64,000 nt of DNA. It comes from Oceanococcus sp041624435 (lineage in GTDB: Bacteria > Pseudomonadota > Gammaproteobacteria > Nevskiales > Oceanococcaceae). The first letter of the stretch is position 1. The number at the start of each line of letters is the position of its first letter. The notes under the pieces were generated by a model, which did not search any database, was not told where the DNA came from, and saw nothing but the letters and a program-made list of their open reading frames with translations. Shown here one piece after another: positions 33,181 to 42,553 of the stretch. The position numbers were made by a program, and so were the translations under genes. The stretch lies in contig JBFJVB010000004.1 of the NCBI GenBank assembly GCA_041624435.1, positions 6,900-70,899 on the forward strand, read 5' to 3'.

Positions 33181-33419
33181 GATTTTCCCCAGTTGCCTGT
33201 TGGCTTCCTTATCAAGCCGGCGTGAATTCAAGAGTTGTCGGCCTCCCGACTGCAAGCGGCGCTTGATGGCGCACACCGCACGGGCCGCTCAGGGTCACAA
33301 TGATACGTCATGACAGCCTGGCCGAGACGAGAGACACACGGACCATGCAGCCGAATGGTTCCGTGGCTTGACGCTTTCCCGAGTGCCGAACCACGGCCAG
33401 AGAAGATGAAGAACCGAAC

Positions 33420-33447
33420 AAAAAAGCCCTGATCATCAGGGCTTTTT
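33420..33447 (-). terminator. Terminator after tRNA-Ser
   Basis: GCCCTGA-TCA-TCAGGGC flanked by A- and T-tracts, 31 bases after the 3' end of the minus-strand tRNA-Ser gene. The position fits termination of the csrA/tRNA transcript. Confidence 0.85.
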
Positions 33448-33478
33448 CGACATCTTGGCGCACAGCGACACACAATAC

Positions 33479-33571
33479 TGGCGGAGAAGGAGGGATTCGA
33501 ACCCTCGATGAGGCTATAAACCCCATACTCCCTTAGCAGGGGAGCGCCTTCAGCCGCTCGGCCACTTCTCC
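33479..33571 (-). tRNA. tRNA-Ser (anticodon GCU)
   Basis: Class II tRNA of 93 bases with encoded CCA (33479-33481 on the minus strand). Acceptor stem GGAGAAG / CTTCTCC pairs perfectly. The anticodon loop CTGCTAA sits in a CCCCT/AGGGA stem-like arm, giving anticodon GCU (reads AGC/AGU serine). A long variable arm (after the anticodon arm) and the GGTTCGAATCC T-arm are typical of tRNA-Ser. Its place after csrA is the usual gammaproteobacterial order. Confidence 0.97.
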
Positions 33572-33695
33572 GTATTCATTTTTCGGGCGACCGGATTTCC
33601 CAAGCCCCAGACAGACGCTACGCGCCTGACTCCCGCCTCGATTGAGGAGGCAAGAGGGCGCGTAGGATAACGGTTTTCGAGCCGTGGATAAAGTC

Positions 33696-33881
33696 TTATT
33701 CGGTGTCGACGAATTCTTCTCCGTTTCGGCTGCGTTCCAGCACTTCTTCACGATGCACTGCAACCTCGCGTGGCGCGTCAACACCAATTCGCACTTGATT
33801 GCCTTTGACGCCCAACACCGTAACGGTGACCTCGTCGCCGATCATCAAGGACTCTCCAACTTTTCTGGTAAGAATAAGCAA
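33696..33881 (-). CDS. csrA: Carbon storage regulator CsrA/RsmA
   Basis: The 61-residue RNA-binding homodimer represses translation of target mRNAs at GGA-containing hairpins. The sequence MLILTRKVGESLMIGDEVTV is the canonical CsrA N-terminus; Arg44 and the VHREEVLER helix, needed for RNA binding, are present. The start codon is TTG (33881), not ATG. It follows GGAGAAATGAC, which both serves as SD and offers a GGA that CsrA itself could bind, so autoregulation is possible. Neighbours lysC and alaS upstream and tRNA-Ser downstream follow the common order. Confidence 0.96.
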   Translation of the reverse strand: MLILTRKVGESLMIGDEVTVTVLGVKGNQVRIGVDAPREVAVHREEVLERSRNGEEFVDTE

Positions 33882-33976
33882 GTCATTTCTCCGGGTTCAA
33901 CGGATAGTTTCGCACCGAAAGAGTATCGGTACGCGCATGGCAGACTAAAGTTTAAGATGCGGTCTCACCGCATGCT

Positions 33977-35212
33977 TTACATAGCCTCTGAGACCGGCTC
34001 TTTGTCCAGTTCGAATTCTTTATGCAATGACCGTACCGCAAGCTCCATGTACTTGCTGTCAATCACGACCGAAATCTTGATTTCGGACGTGGAGATCATA
34101 CGGATATTGATATTTTCCCTCGCCAGAGTGGCGAAGGTCTTGCTGGCGACACCCGCATGCGAACGCATGCCGACACCCACCAGCGACACTTTGACGATAT
34201 CGTCACTGCCGCGAACATCCTTGGCGCCCAGCCCGCTGGCCACCTTGCGCATGATGTCCATGGCGGTGCCAAAGTCGCGTTTGTGTACGGTAAAGGTCAG
34301 ATCCGTGGTGCCATCGGACCCGACGTTCTGCACGATCATGTCCACTTCGATGTTCGCCTCACCGATGGGCCCCAGGATGGCCGAAGCGATACCGGGATGG
34401 TCGGGCGCACCAACAATCGTGAGCTGAGCTTCATCGCGATTGAAGGCAATGCCTGAGATAATCGGATCTTCCATCGCGCTTTCCTCCAAACTGATCAAAG
34501 TGCCCGGTCCATCCTCGAATGCGGACAGTACCCGTAACGGCACGGCATATTTACCGGCAAATTCCACCGCGCGAATTTGCAGGACTTTAGACCCTAAGCT
34601 GGCCATTTCCAGCATTTCCTCGAAGGTAATGCGTTCCAGCCGACGGGCATGGGGCTCCACCCGCGGGTCGGTGGTATAGACCCCATCCACATCGGTGTAA
34701 ATCTGGCATTCCGCCGCCTTGAGCGCCGCGGCCAGGGCCACGGCGGTGGTATCGGAACCACCCCGGCCCAGGGTCGTGATGTTACCGTGCTCGTCTGAGC
34801 CCTGGAAGCCGGCGACGATCACGATCCGGCCCTGGCTGAGATCATGCTGAATGTGCTGATGATCAATCTTCTGGATGCGCGCCTTGGTATGCGCGGCATC
34901 CGTCCAGATTTTGACCTGCGACCCGGTATAGGAACGCGCTGGCTGCCCCAGGTGCTCCAAAGCCATCGACAGCAGGGCGATCGTCACCTGCTCCCCGGTC
35001 GACAGCAGCACATCCATTTCTCGCAGTGTGGGACGATCGCTAATCGCCTGCGCCAGCGCCGTCAGCCGGTCGGTTTCGCCACTCATTGCGGAAACCACGA
35101 CGACCACATCGTGACCGGCCTCATGAGTCGCCTTGACCTTTTCCGCCACGGCCTGGATGCGCTCCACCGAGCCCACCGAGGTACCGCCAAATTTCTGTAC
35201 GATCAGCGCCAT
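33977..35212 (-). CDS. lysC: Aspartate kinase
   Basis: A 411-residue single-function aspartokinase that phosphorylates aspartate for lysine, threonine and methionine synthesis. The kinase start MALIVQKFGGTSVGSVERIQ carries the KFGGTS ATP/substrate loop; about residues 265-400 form two ACT domains where lysine or threonine may inhibit the enzyme. The internal start of a shorter beta subunit, as in Bacillus and pseudomonads, might exist near the first ACT domain, but I cannot prove it. It begins three bases before the alaS stop, so alaS and lysC are probably co-transcribed. Confidence 0.96.
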   Translation of the reverse strand: MALIVQKFGGTSVGSVERIQAVAEKVKATHEAGHDVVVVVSAMSGETDRLTALAQAISDRPTLREMDVLLSTGEQVTIALLSMALEHLGQPARSYTGSQVKIWTDAAHTKARIQKIDHQHIQHDLSQGRIVIVAGFQGSDEHGNITTLGRGGSDTTAVALAAALKAAECQIYTDVDGVYTTDPRVEPHARRLERITFEEMLEMASLGSKVLQIRAVEFAGKYAVPLRVLSAFEDGPGTLISLEESAMEDPIISGIAFNRDEAQLTIVGAPDHPGIASAILGPIGEANIEVDMIVQNVGSDGTTDLTFTVHKRDFGTAMDIMRKVASGLGAKDVRGSDDIVKVSLVGVGMRSHAGVASKTFATLARENINIRMISTSEIKISVVIDSKYMELAVRSLHKEFELDKEPVSEAM

Positions 35213-35215
35213 GGC

Positions 35216-37819
35216 TCAGACACCCAGTTTCTGTTGCAGCCAGGCCTCAACACTGGCCAGGGCCGCGGGCAGGTTTTCCGGCTGATTGCCGCCGGCCTGA
35301 GCCATGTCCGGTCGGCCGCCGCCTTTGCCACCAATTTGCTGGGCCACGTGATTGACCAGTTCGCCCGCCTTGATCAGCCTGGTCTGATCCGCACTGACGC
35401 CGGCGATCAGCGCCACTTTGTCGCCGCTCACCCCCGCCAGAACAATGGCGGCGCTGCCCAGCCGATTCTTCAGATCATCGACCATCGTGCGCAGGGCTTT
35501 GCCGTCCACCCCGTCCAGCTGCGCGGCGACAAATTTCAAGGCCCCCAGCTGTTGCGCGGAGTCGGCCAGATCACCGCCCTGCGCGGCCCCTTGCTCCTGC
35601 TTCAGGCGTTTCAGCTCGCGTTCCAGTTCGCGTTGTTTGTCGAGCACCTGATCGACTCTTTCCAGCACGCTGTCGCGGGAGGCTTTCAATTTATCCACCA
35701 CCCGATCCAGCAGGGCGTCCACTTCATCGGCCCACTGCAGGGCGCCCAGACCGGTCACGGCTTCGATGCGGCGCACGCCCGACGCGACCCCGCCTTCGCT
35801 GAGAATCTTGAACAGGCCGATATCGCCGGTGCGCGAGACGTGGACACCACCGCATAACTCGCAGGAGGTCTCGCCCAGGCGCATCACCCGGACGGTTTCG
35901 CCGTATTTTTCCCCGAACAAGGCCATCGCCCCCGAATCCAGGGCCTGCTGATAACTGGTGACCTGGGCTTGCGCCGCATGGTTGGCCAGAATTTCCGCAT
36001 TGACCCGGCGCTCCACCTCACGCACTTCCGCCGCCGTCATGGCCTGCAGATGGGCGAAATCGAAACGCAGGCGATCCGGCGCAACCAGCGAGCCCTTCTG
36101 CTGCACATGGCTGCCTAATACGCTGCGCAGCGCGGCATGCAAGAGATGGGTTGCGCTGTGATTGCGGATGATCGCGGCCCGACGCGCCGCATCGACCTGG
36201 GCGGCAACCGTCACGCCCGGCTTCAGGCTGCCTTCCAGCACCCGCCCCAGATGCAGGATCGCCCCGCTGGGGTCCTTGCGCGTATCCGTCACGGCAAAGC
36301 GCACGCCGGCGGCGCGCAGCTCGCCGGTATCCCCCACCTGACCGCCAGACTCGGCGTAAAAAGGAGTGACGGGCAGAATAACCGCGCCGGTTTCACCCTC
36401 ACCAAGGGCCGCCACGGACTCTCCGTCACGCACCAGGGCCTGGATCGGCTGTTCATCGCTCAGGGCCTCGTAGCCGACGAACTCGCTGGCCTGGGCATCT
36501 TCCAGCGTCAGCGTGTCGACCGCGCCAAAGCGGCTGGCTGCGCGGGCGCGCTCGCGCTGGGCCTGCATCGCACGCTCAAACCCGGCCACATCCACCTCGA
36601 GCTGACGCTCCCGAGCCACGTCCTGGGTCAGATCCAGCGGAAAACCATAGGTGTCATACAGCTTGAACACGGTATCGCCATCCAGCACGCCCTGCGCCTG
36701 GGCGCAGGCGGCATCCAGCAGCTTCATGCCCTGATCCAGGGTTTCGGCAAAGCGCTCTTCTTCCTGGCGAATGACCTGATCCACAAACGCCTGCTGGCGC
36801 ACCAGTTCCGGATAGGCCTCGCCCATTTCCTCGCTCAGGGCTGGCAACAGGCGGTAAAAGAAACTGCCCTTGATGCCCAGCTGGAAGCCGTGCCGGATCG
36901 CCCGCCGCATGATGCGACGCAAGACAAACCCGCGCCCCTCGTTGCTGGGCAGCACGCCATCCACGATCAGAAACGCACAGGCGCGAATGTGATCGGCCAG
37001 AACCCGCAAGGAACGGTTTTCCGGATCGGCATCCGGCGCCAGCTGACGCACGACCTTGAGCAGATGCACAAACTGATCGGTATCGTAGTTGTCGTGCACG
37101 CCTTGCAGCACCGCGGCCACGCGCTCCAGACCCATGCCGGTGTCCACCGAAGGTTTGGGTAGCGGCGTCAGCGTGCCATCAGCCGCCCGGTTGTACTGCA
37201 TGAAAACCAGGTTCCAGATCTCGATGTAGCGATCACCGTCCTCCTCGGGCGTGCCCGGCGGCCCGCCGGCCACCTCAGGACCATGATCGAAAAAGATTTC
37301 GCTGCACGGGCCGCAGGGCCCGGTTTCGCCCATCTGCCAGAAATTGTCCTTGGCGCCGATGCGTGACAGCCGCGCGGGATCCACCCCGATCTCCTGCAGC
37401 CAGATGTCGGCGGCCTCATCGTCCTCTTCGAATACCGTGACCCACAATTTTTCGGCAGGCAGGCCCAGTTCCCGGGTCAGAAACTCCCAGGCAAACGCAA
37501 TCGCCTCGCGCTTGAAGTAGTCGCCGAAGCTGAAATTGCCCAGCATCTCGAAAAAGGTGTGATGACGCGCCGTGTAACCGACGTTTTCCAGATCATTGTG
37601 TTTGCCGCCGGCACGCACGCAGCGCTGGCTGCTGACGGCCCGTGAGCAGGAGCGTTGCTCATGGCCGAGAAACACGTCCTTGAACTGCACCATGCCCGCA
37701 TTGGTAAACAGCAAGGTGGGATCATTGGCCGGCACCAGCGAACTGGAGGCCACCGCCTGATGCCCGTTGCGCTCAAAATAGCCGATGAATCGGCTCCGGA
37801 TTTCATTACTGCTGATCAT
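35216..37819 (-). CDS. alaS: Alanine--tRNA ligase
   Basis: An 867-residue enzyme from ATG 37819, normal length for bacterial AlaRS; the frame stays open for 18 more codons upstream without family match. The N-terminal catalytic domain opens SSNEIRSRFIGYFERNGHQAV and continues through FTNAGMVQFKDVFLG. The editing domain has HSATHLLHAAL (near residue 553) and CELCGGVHV (near residue 650) for zinc. The C-terminal coiled coil and C-Ala domain (about 730-867) end ASVEAWLQQKLGV. It charges tRNA-Ala and clears mischarged Ser and Gly. Confidence 0.97.
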   Translation of the reverse strand: MISSNEIRSRFIGYFERNGHQAVASSSLVPANDPTLLFTNAGMVQFKDVFLGHEQRSCSRAVSSQRCVRAGGKHNDLENVGYTARHHTFFEMLGNFSFGDYFKREAIAFAWEFLTRELGLPAEKLWVTVFEEDDEAADIWLQEIGVDPARLSRIGAKDNFWQMGETGPCGPCSEIFFDHGPEVAGGPPGTPEEDGDRYIEIWNLVFMQYNRAADGTLTPLPKPSVDTGMGLERVAAVLQGVHDNYDTDQFVHLLKVVRQLAPDADPENRSLRVLADHIRACAFLIVDGVLPSNEGRGFVLRRIMRRAIRHGFQLGIKGSFFYRLLPALSEEMGEAYPELVRQQAFVDQVIRQEEERFAETLDQGMKLLDAACAQAQGVLDGDTVFKLYDTYGFPLDLTQDVARERQLEVDVAGFERAMQAQRERARAASRFGAVDTLTLEDAQASEFVGYEALSDEQPIQALVRDGESVAALGEGETGAVILPVTPFYAESGGQVGDTGELRAAGVRFAVTDTRKDPSGAILHLGRVLEGSLKPGVTVAAQVDAARRAAIIRNHSATHLLHAALRSVLGSHVQQKGSLVAPDRLRFDFAHLQAMTAAEVREVERRVNAEILANHAAQAQVTSYQQALDSGAMALFGEKYGETVRVMRLGETSCELCGGVHVSRTGDIGLFKILSEGGVASGVRRIEAVTGLGALQWADEVDALLDRVVDKLKASRDSVLERVDQVLDKQRELERELKRLKQEQGAAQGGDLADSAQQLGALKFVAAQLDGVDGKALRTMVDDLKNRLGSAAIVLAGVSGDKVALIAGVSADQTRLIKAGELVNHVAQQIGGKGGGRPDMAQAGGNQPENLPAALASVEAWLQQKLGV

Positions 37820-37944
37820 GGCTTCGTGCTCAGCGGGTCGGCTCAGGCTTCCCGCACAGACAACTGTGTGCAAAATCGGGCGATTTTACGCGAAGATGCG
37901 CCAGCGGGACATGCCCCGAGGGAACCGCAGGCCGCGGCCGGGGC

Positions 37945-38406
37945 TCAGATCGGGTCTTCCAGCCGCGCCAGAGCCTGGGCAATATGCTCTGAATCAAACC
38001 CACGCTGGTACAGCTTCTGCACCCGTTTGGGCTGCGGATCGGCGGCCCGGCAACGACTCAGTGCGCGAGCGCAGGCCTCGACCCAATCCACCTCATCCTG
38101 CGCCAGCGCCTGCTGGCAATCCTCGTCGGTAATCCCCTGCGCCTGCAACTCCGCCTTGACCCAACGCGGCCCACGCCCCTGTGCACAGCGATGCCGCGCG
38201 ATAAATCCGGCATAGCGCGCCTCGTTCAGCCAGTCGCGCCCACGCAGATCGTCCAGGGTCTGGTCGATCACCGGGCTTGAATAGCCCTTGCGGCCCAGCT
38301 TGAAGGCCAGCTCGCGAGCCGCATGCTCGCGCCGGCTCAGATACTGAGCCGCGGCCTCGCGCGCCGACGCAACGGTGTCTTCAAACGATTTCTTCGGCCT
38401 CTTCAA
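37945..38406 (-). CDS. recX: Regulatory protein RecX
   Basis: A 153-residue protein that caps RecA filaments and inhibits RecA. The three-helix repeats of RecX are visible: AAAQYLSRREHAARELAFKL, RDWLNEARYAGFIARHR and the C-terminal QKLYQRGFDSEHIAQALARL. No ATG is available; the first in-frame conventional start is TTG 38406, which lies inside the recA gene and overlaps its 3' end by 26 bases. This implies translational coupling with recA, as in several relatives. Confidence 0.85.
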   Translation of the reverse strand: MKRPKKSFEDTVASAREAAAQYLSRREHAARELAFKLGRKGYSSPVIDQTLDDLRGRDWLNEARYAGFIARHRCAQGRGPRWVKAELQAQGITDEDCQQALAQDEVDWVEACARALSRCRAADPQPKRVQKLYQRGFDSEHIAQALARLEDPI

Positions 38407-39415
38407 TCGGCTTGTCCGGGACTTTCTTGGGGAGCAGGATTTCCCGTAGCGCAGCATCAATGGCTTTGGCGGCCTGGGGATTCTCCTTGAGGTATTCGCG
38501 GGCGTTGTCCTTGCCCTGGCCGATACGGTCACCGTTGTAGCTGTACCAGGAGCCGGATTTCTCGATCAGATTGTGCGCGACCCCCAGGTCGACCAGCTCA
38601 CCGTGCCAGGAAATCCCTTCGCCGTAGAGAATTTCAAATTCGGCCTGCTTGAACGGCGGCGCCAGCTTGTTCTTGACGATCTTGACCCGCGTTTCATTGC
38701 CAACCACCTCAGCGCCACGCTTGACCGAACCGATACGCCGGATATCCAGCCGCACCGAGGCGTAGAATTTCAGGGCGTTGCCTCCGGTGGTGGTTTCGGG
38801 CGAACCGAACATGACGCCGATCTTCATCCGGATCTGATTGATGAAAATCACCATCGTGTTGGAACGCTTGATATTGCCGGTCAGCTTGCGCAGCGCCTGG
38901 GACATCAGCCGGGCTTGCAAACCCACATGGGTATCACCCATCTCACCCTCGATTTCCGCCTTGGGCACCAGGGCGGCGACGGAATCCACCACCACCACAT
39001 CGACCGCGGCCGAACGCACCAGCATGTCGGCGATCTCCAGGGCCTGCTCGCCGGTATCCGGCTGCGAGACCAGCAGATCATCGATATTGACCCCCAGCTT
39101 CTGCGCATAGATCGGATCCAGGGCATGTTCGGCATCGATAAACGCACAGGCCCCACCGAGCGCCTGCGCGGCCGCGATGACCTGCAAGGTCAGCGTGGTC
39201 TTGCCGGATGATTCCGGACCGTAAATCTCCACCACCCGACCGCGCGGCAAACCGCCGATGCCCAGCGCCACATCAAGCCCCAGAGAGCCGGTGGAGATGG
39301 CATCAATATCGCGTACTGCGCCGGCGTCGCCCATGCGCATCACCGAGCCCTTGCCGAATTGCCGTTCGATCTGGGTCAGTGCTGCGGCTAAAGCCTTCTT
39401 GCGATTCTCGTCCAT
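38381..39415 (-). CDS. recA: Recombinase RecA
   Basis: A 344-residue recombinase from ATG 39415, full length. Walker A GPESSGKT is at residues 66-73; MGDTHVGLQARLMSQALRKL holds the L1 loop region, and the GGNALKFYASVRLDIRR DNA-binding loop L2 region is intact. The acidic tail ends EEAEEIV. RecA forms filaments on ssDNA for recombination and triggers LexA self-cleavage. The start lies only 29 bases from the cinA-like stop. No LexA-type CTG-N10-CAG box is visible in that gap, so SOS induction must come from further upstream or use a different operator. Confidence 0.98.
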   Translation of the reverse strand: MDENRKKALAAALTQIERQFGKGSVMRMGDAGAVRDIDAISTGSLGLDVALGIGGLPRGRVVEIYGPESSGKTTLTLQVIAAAQALGGACAFIDAEHALDPIYAQKLGVNIDDLLVSQPDTGEQALEIADMLVRSAAVDVVVVDSVAALVPKAEIEGEMGDTHVGLQARLMSQALRKLTGNIKRSNTMVIFINQIRMKIGVMFGSPETTTGGNALKFYASVRLDIRRIGSVKRGAEVVGNETRVKIVKNKLAPPFKQAEFEILYGEGISWHGELVDLGVAHNLIEKSGSWYSYNGDRIGQGKDNAREYLKENPQAAKAIDAALREILLPKKVPDKPIEEAEEIV

Positions 39416-39444
39416 AGTTCTGTCATTTCCTTCAGGAGCCGGCA

Positions 39445-39960
39445 TTATTCCAGATTTGCCGCCAGCCCGGCCTGATCGGCGGCACGAAGCGCGCCCAGCA
39501 AGGCCTGAACCGCGGCGGCGCTGGTCTGGCTGCGCAAACTGGCGCGGGTTCCACTGAGTCTGAGCATCCGTGGCCAATCGCCCGCGCCGCGATAGGCCAC
39601 ATGCAGATATACGAGACCTACGGGTTTTTCCGGACTGCCGCCGGCCGGGCCGTAAACCCCGGTTTCGGCCAGAGCCCAATCGGCATCGCTCAGCCGCAAG
39701 GCCTGATGCGCCAGGCTGCGCACCGTCGGCGCACTGACCGCGCCATGCCGGATCAGCACCTGCGGATCAAGCTGCAGCAGGCCGGTCTTGAGGCTATCGG
39801 CATAACAGACCACACCGCCACAGAACCAGCGCGAGGCGCCAGGCTGCGCGGAAAGCTCCGCCTGCAGGCTGCCGCCCGCCCCGGCCTCGACCACGATGAG
39901 GCGCTGAGAACGCCTCGCCAAGGCTTCGCCCAACTTTAGCGAATCCGGGCTTGGTAGCAT
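39445..39960 (-). CDS. CinA C-terminal domain protein with altered active site
   Basis: A 171-residue single-domain homologue of CinA/PncC (nicotinamide-nucleotide amidohydrolase), and the gene is in the usual place before recA. Conserved scaffolding is present: AELSAQPGASRWFCGGVVCYADSLK and PEKPVGLVYLHVA. But the catalytic signature, normally ESCTGG, reads EAGAGG at residues 25-30, and the normal SGIAGPGGG loop reads TGVYGPAGG. The Ser and Cys/Thr of the first motif are thought to be required for amide hydrolysis, so the protein is probably not a standard NMN deamidase. The promoter faces mutS across only 25 bases. Confidence 0.82.
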   Translation of the reverse strand: MLPSPDSLKLGEALARRSQRLIVVEAGAGGSLQAELSAQPGASRWFCGGVVCYADSLKTGLLQLDPQVLIRHGAVSAPTVRSLAHQALRLSDADWALAETGVYGPAGGSPEKPVGLVYLHVAYRGAGDWPRMLRLSGTRASLRSQTSAAAVQALLGALRAADQAGLAANLE

Positions 39961-39985
39961 ACGCAGTTTTCAACTCGGGCCATTC

Positions 39986-42538
39986 GTGAGTTCAGACCTT
40001 AACCCGCATACGCCGATGATGCAGCAATTCCTGGCCTTGAAGGCCGAACATCCGGATGAACTGCTGTTCTACCGCATGGGCGATTTCTACGAATTGTTCT
40101 ACGACGATGCGGTGAAAGTCGCCAAGTTGCTCGACATCACCCTGACCACCCGTGGCCAGTCGGCCGGCGCGCCCATTCCGATGGCCGGCGTACCCCATCA
40201 CGCCTGCGAGCAGTATCTGGCTCGCCTGTTGCGCCAGGGTGAGTCGGTTGCGATTGCCGAACAGTTTGGCGAAGCCACCGGCAAGGGCCCGATGCAGCGC
40301 AAGATTGTCCGGGTTCTGACCCCCGGCACGGTTACCGATGACGCCCTGCTCGATGCCCGACGTGAGACCTTGCTGGCGTGCGTGGCCCAGGTCGGCGCAG
40401 CGCATGGCGTGGCGCGGCTGGATCTGGCCAGCGGCCGTTTCGTCGTGGCCGAGTTTTCCAGCGAAGCGGCGCTGCTGCAGGATCTCAGATCGGCGCCGCC
40501 GGCGGAATTGCTGCTCAGTGACGCACGCAGCGCGCCGGACTTGCCTGGCCAGATCGCGCTGCGGCAAAGGCCTTGCTGGCACTTCGAGGCCGACAGCGCC
40601 CGGAAACGCCTGCTCGATCAGTTCCGCTGCCGTGACCTGAAAGGCTTCGGCTGTGATGCGCTGAGCGCCGCGATCACGGCGGCCGGCGCCCTGCTGCAAT
40701 ATGTCCGGGAGATGCAGCGCCAGGACCTGCCCCACATCAGCAGCCTGCGGGTGGAGCAGAGCGAGGAATATCTGCGCATCGACCCGGCCAGCCGCCGCAA
40801 TCTGGAACTGGAGCTCAATGCCTCGGGTCAGCGCGACAACAGCCTGCTGGCCTTGCTGGATCAGTGTGCCAGCGGCATGGGCAGCCGCCTGCTGCAACGC
40901 TGGCTGCGGGCGCCGCTGCGCGATCCTCAGGTGCTGCGAACACGCTATCAGGCACTCGAAGCCCTGCTGCAGAGCCGGGCGCATGAAGCCCTGCGCCCCG
41001 GCCTGCAAGCTCTGGCCGACATCGAACGCATCAGCACCCGGGTGGCCCTGCGCACCGCCCGGCCACGCGACCTGTCCGGCCTGGCGCGCTCTCTGGCGCT
41101 GTTGCCCGAACTGGCGGCGCAGTTGCCCGCCGGCCCCTGCCTGGATGATCTGCGCGCCGATCTGGGCGGCTATCCGGAGCTCTGCGACTACCTGAAAAAG
41201 GCCATCGAGGAGGAACCGCCGGTGGTGCTGCGCGAAGGCGGGGTGATCCGCGCCGGCTTTGATGCCCAGCTGGATGAACTGCGGGAACTGGCCAGCAATT
41301 CCAGCGCCTTCCTGAGCCGGCTGGAAGCCAGTGAGCGCGAACGCAGTGGCATCGAACAGCTCAAGGTTGGCTACAACCGCATTCACGGTTACTACATCGA
41401 ACTCCCACGCAGCCGTTCTGCCCAGGCGCCGGTCGAGTACACCCGGCGGCAAACCCTGAAGAATACCGAGCGCTACATCACGCCGGAGCTGAAAAGCTTT
41501 GAGGACAAGATCCTGTCCTCACGCGAACGCGCGCTCAGCCGGGAAAAATGGCTGTACGAACAGATTCTCGACGCCTTGCAGCCGGCCTTGCCCCAGCTGC
41601 AAACCAGTGCTGCGGCCGCCGCGCAAATCGATGTGCTGGCCGCCCTGGCCGAGCGGGCCGAAACCCTGCGCTGGACCGCTCCGCGTCTGAGCGAGGAACC
41701 CTGCCTGCGCATCAGGGGGGGGCGCCATCCGGTGGTGGAAGGGCTGACCGAGCACAATTTCGTGCCCAATGATCTGGACCTGAACGAAGCTCAGCGCATG
41801 CTGATCATCACCGGCCCGAACATGGGCGGAAAATCCACCTACATGCGCCAATGCGCCCTGATCGTGCTGCTGGCCCATATCGGCAGTTATGTGCCGGCAG
41901 ACGAGGCGATCATCGGCCCCATCGACCGCATTTTCACCCGCATCGGCGCCGGCGATGATCTGAGCAGCGGCCGCTCGACTTTCATGGTGGAGATGCAGGA
42001 GACCGCGGAGATTCTGCATAACGCCAGCGCCCGCAGCCTGGTGCTGATGGACGAAATCGGGCGCGGCACCGGCACCTATGACGGTTTGTCACTGGCCCAG
42101 GCGAGCGCCGAGGAACTGGCCGGGCGCATCGGCGCCTTCAGCCTGTTCGCCACGCATTATTTCGAACTGACCGCCCTGGCCGAAGAGTTGCCCGGCGTGG
42201 CCAATATTCATCTGGACGCGACCGAACATGGCGATGAGTTGATCTTTCTGCACCGGGTCAAGGCCGGCCCGGCCAGCCGCAGCTACGGGCTGCAAGTCGC
42301 CCGGCTGGCTGGCGTGCCAGGGGCCGTACTGCAACGGGCGCAGAAGCATTTGCTGCGTCTGGAAGCTGGCGCGGCCAGACAGCTGGCGGATGTGCCGCAA
42401 CTGTCGCTGTTCAGTCCGAGCCCGGAACCCAGCGCTCTGCAACGGCACTTGAATGAGCTGGATCCCGACGCCCTGAGTCCGCGCGATGCCCTGCAGCAGC
42501 TTTACGCGCTCAAAGCCTTGAGCGAGACCGCCGACTAG
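39986..42538 (+). CDS. mutS: DNA mismatch repair protein MutS
   Basis: An 850-residue MutS from GTG 39986. The mismatch-recognition motif near the N-terminus is intact (FYRMGDFYELFYDDA, where the first Phe-x-Glu recognition comes at about residues 35-38). The ATPase has Walker A GPNMGGKS at residues 610-617, then the ST-rich loop DLSSGRSTFMVEM, Walker B LVLMDEIGRGT, and the helix-turn-helix dimer region at the end. It recognises mismatches and recruits MutL. Divergent from cinA-recA-recX, the standard order in many pseudomonad-like genomes. Confidence 0.97.
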   Translation: MSSDLNPHTPMMQQFLALKAEHPDELLFYRMGDFYELFYDDAVKVAKLLDITLTTRGQSAGAPIPMAGVPHHACEQYLARLLRQGESVAIAEQFGEATGKGPMQRKIVRVLTPGTVTDDALLDARRETLLACVAQVGAAHGVARLDLASGRFVVAEFSSEAALLQDLRSAPPAELLLSDARSAPDLPGQIALRQRPCWHFEADSARKRLLDQFRCRDLKGFGCDALSAAITAAGALLQYVREMQRQDLPHISSLRVEQSEEYLRIDPASRRNLELELNASGQRDNSLLALLDQCASGMGSRLLQRWLRAPLRDPQVLRTRYQALEALLQSRAHEALRPGLQALADIERISTRVALRTARPRDLSGLARSLALLPELAAQLPAGPCLDDLRADLGGYPELCDYLKKAIEEEPPVVLREGGVIRAGFDAQLDELRELASNSSAFLSRLEASERERSGIEQLKVGYNRIHGYYIELPRSRSAQAPVEYTRRQTLKNTERYITPELKSFEDKILSSRERALSREKWLYEQILDALQPALPQLQTSAAAAAQIDVLAALAERAETLRWTAPRLSEEPCLRIRGGRHPVVEGLTEHNFVPNDLDLNEAQRMLIITGPNMGGKSTYMRQCALIVLLAHIGSYVPADEAIIGPIDRIFTRIGAGDDLSSGRSTFMVEMQETAEILHNASARSLVLMDEIGRGTGTYDGLSLAQASAEELAGRIGAFSLFATHYFELTALAEELPGVANIHLDATEHGDELIFLHRVKAGPASRSYGLQVARLAGVPGAVLQRAQKHLLRLEAGAARQLADVPQLSLFSPSPEPSALQRHLNELDPDALSPRDALQQLYALKALSETAD

Positions 42539-42553
42539 CTCCCTCGTGCTGAT

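Noticed and set aside
39992..41452. Minus-strand open frame of 486 codons under mutS
   Set aside because: Antisense to MutS and Gln-rich without any domain.
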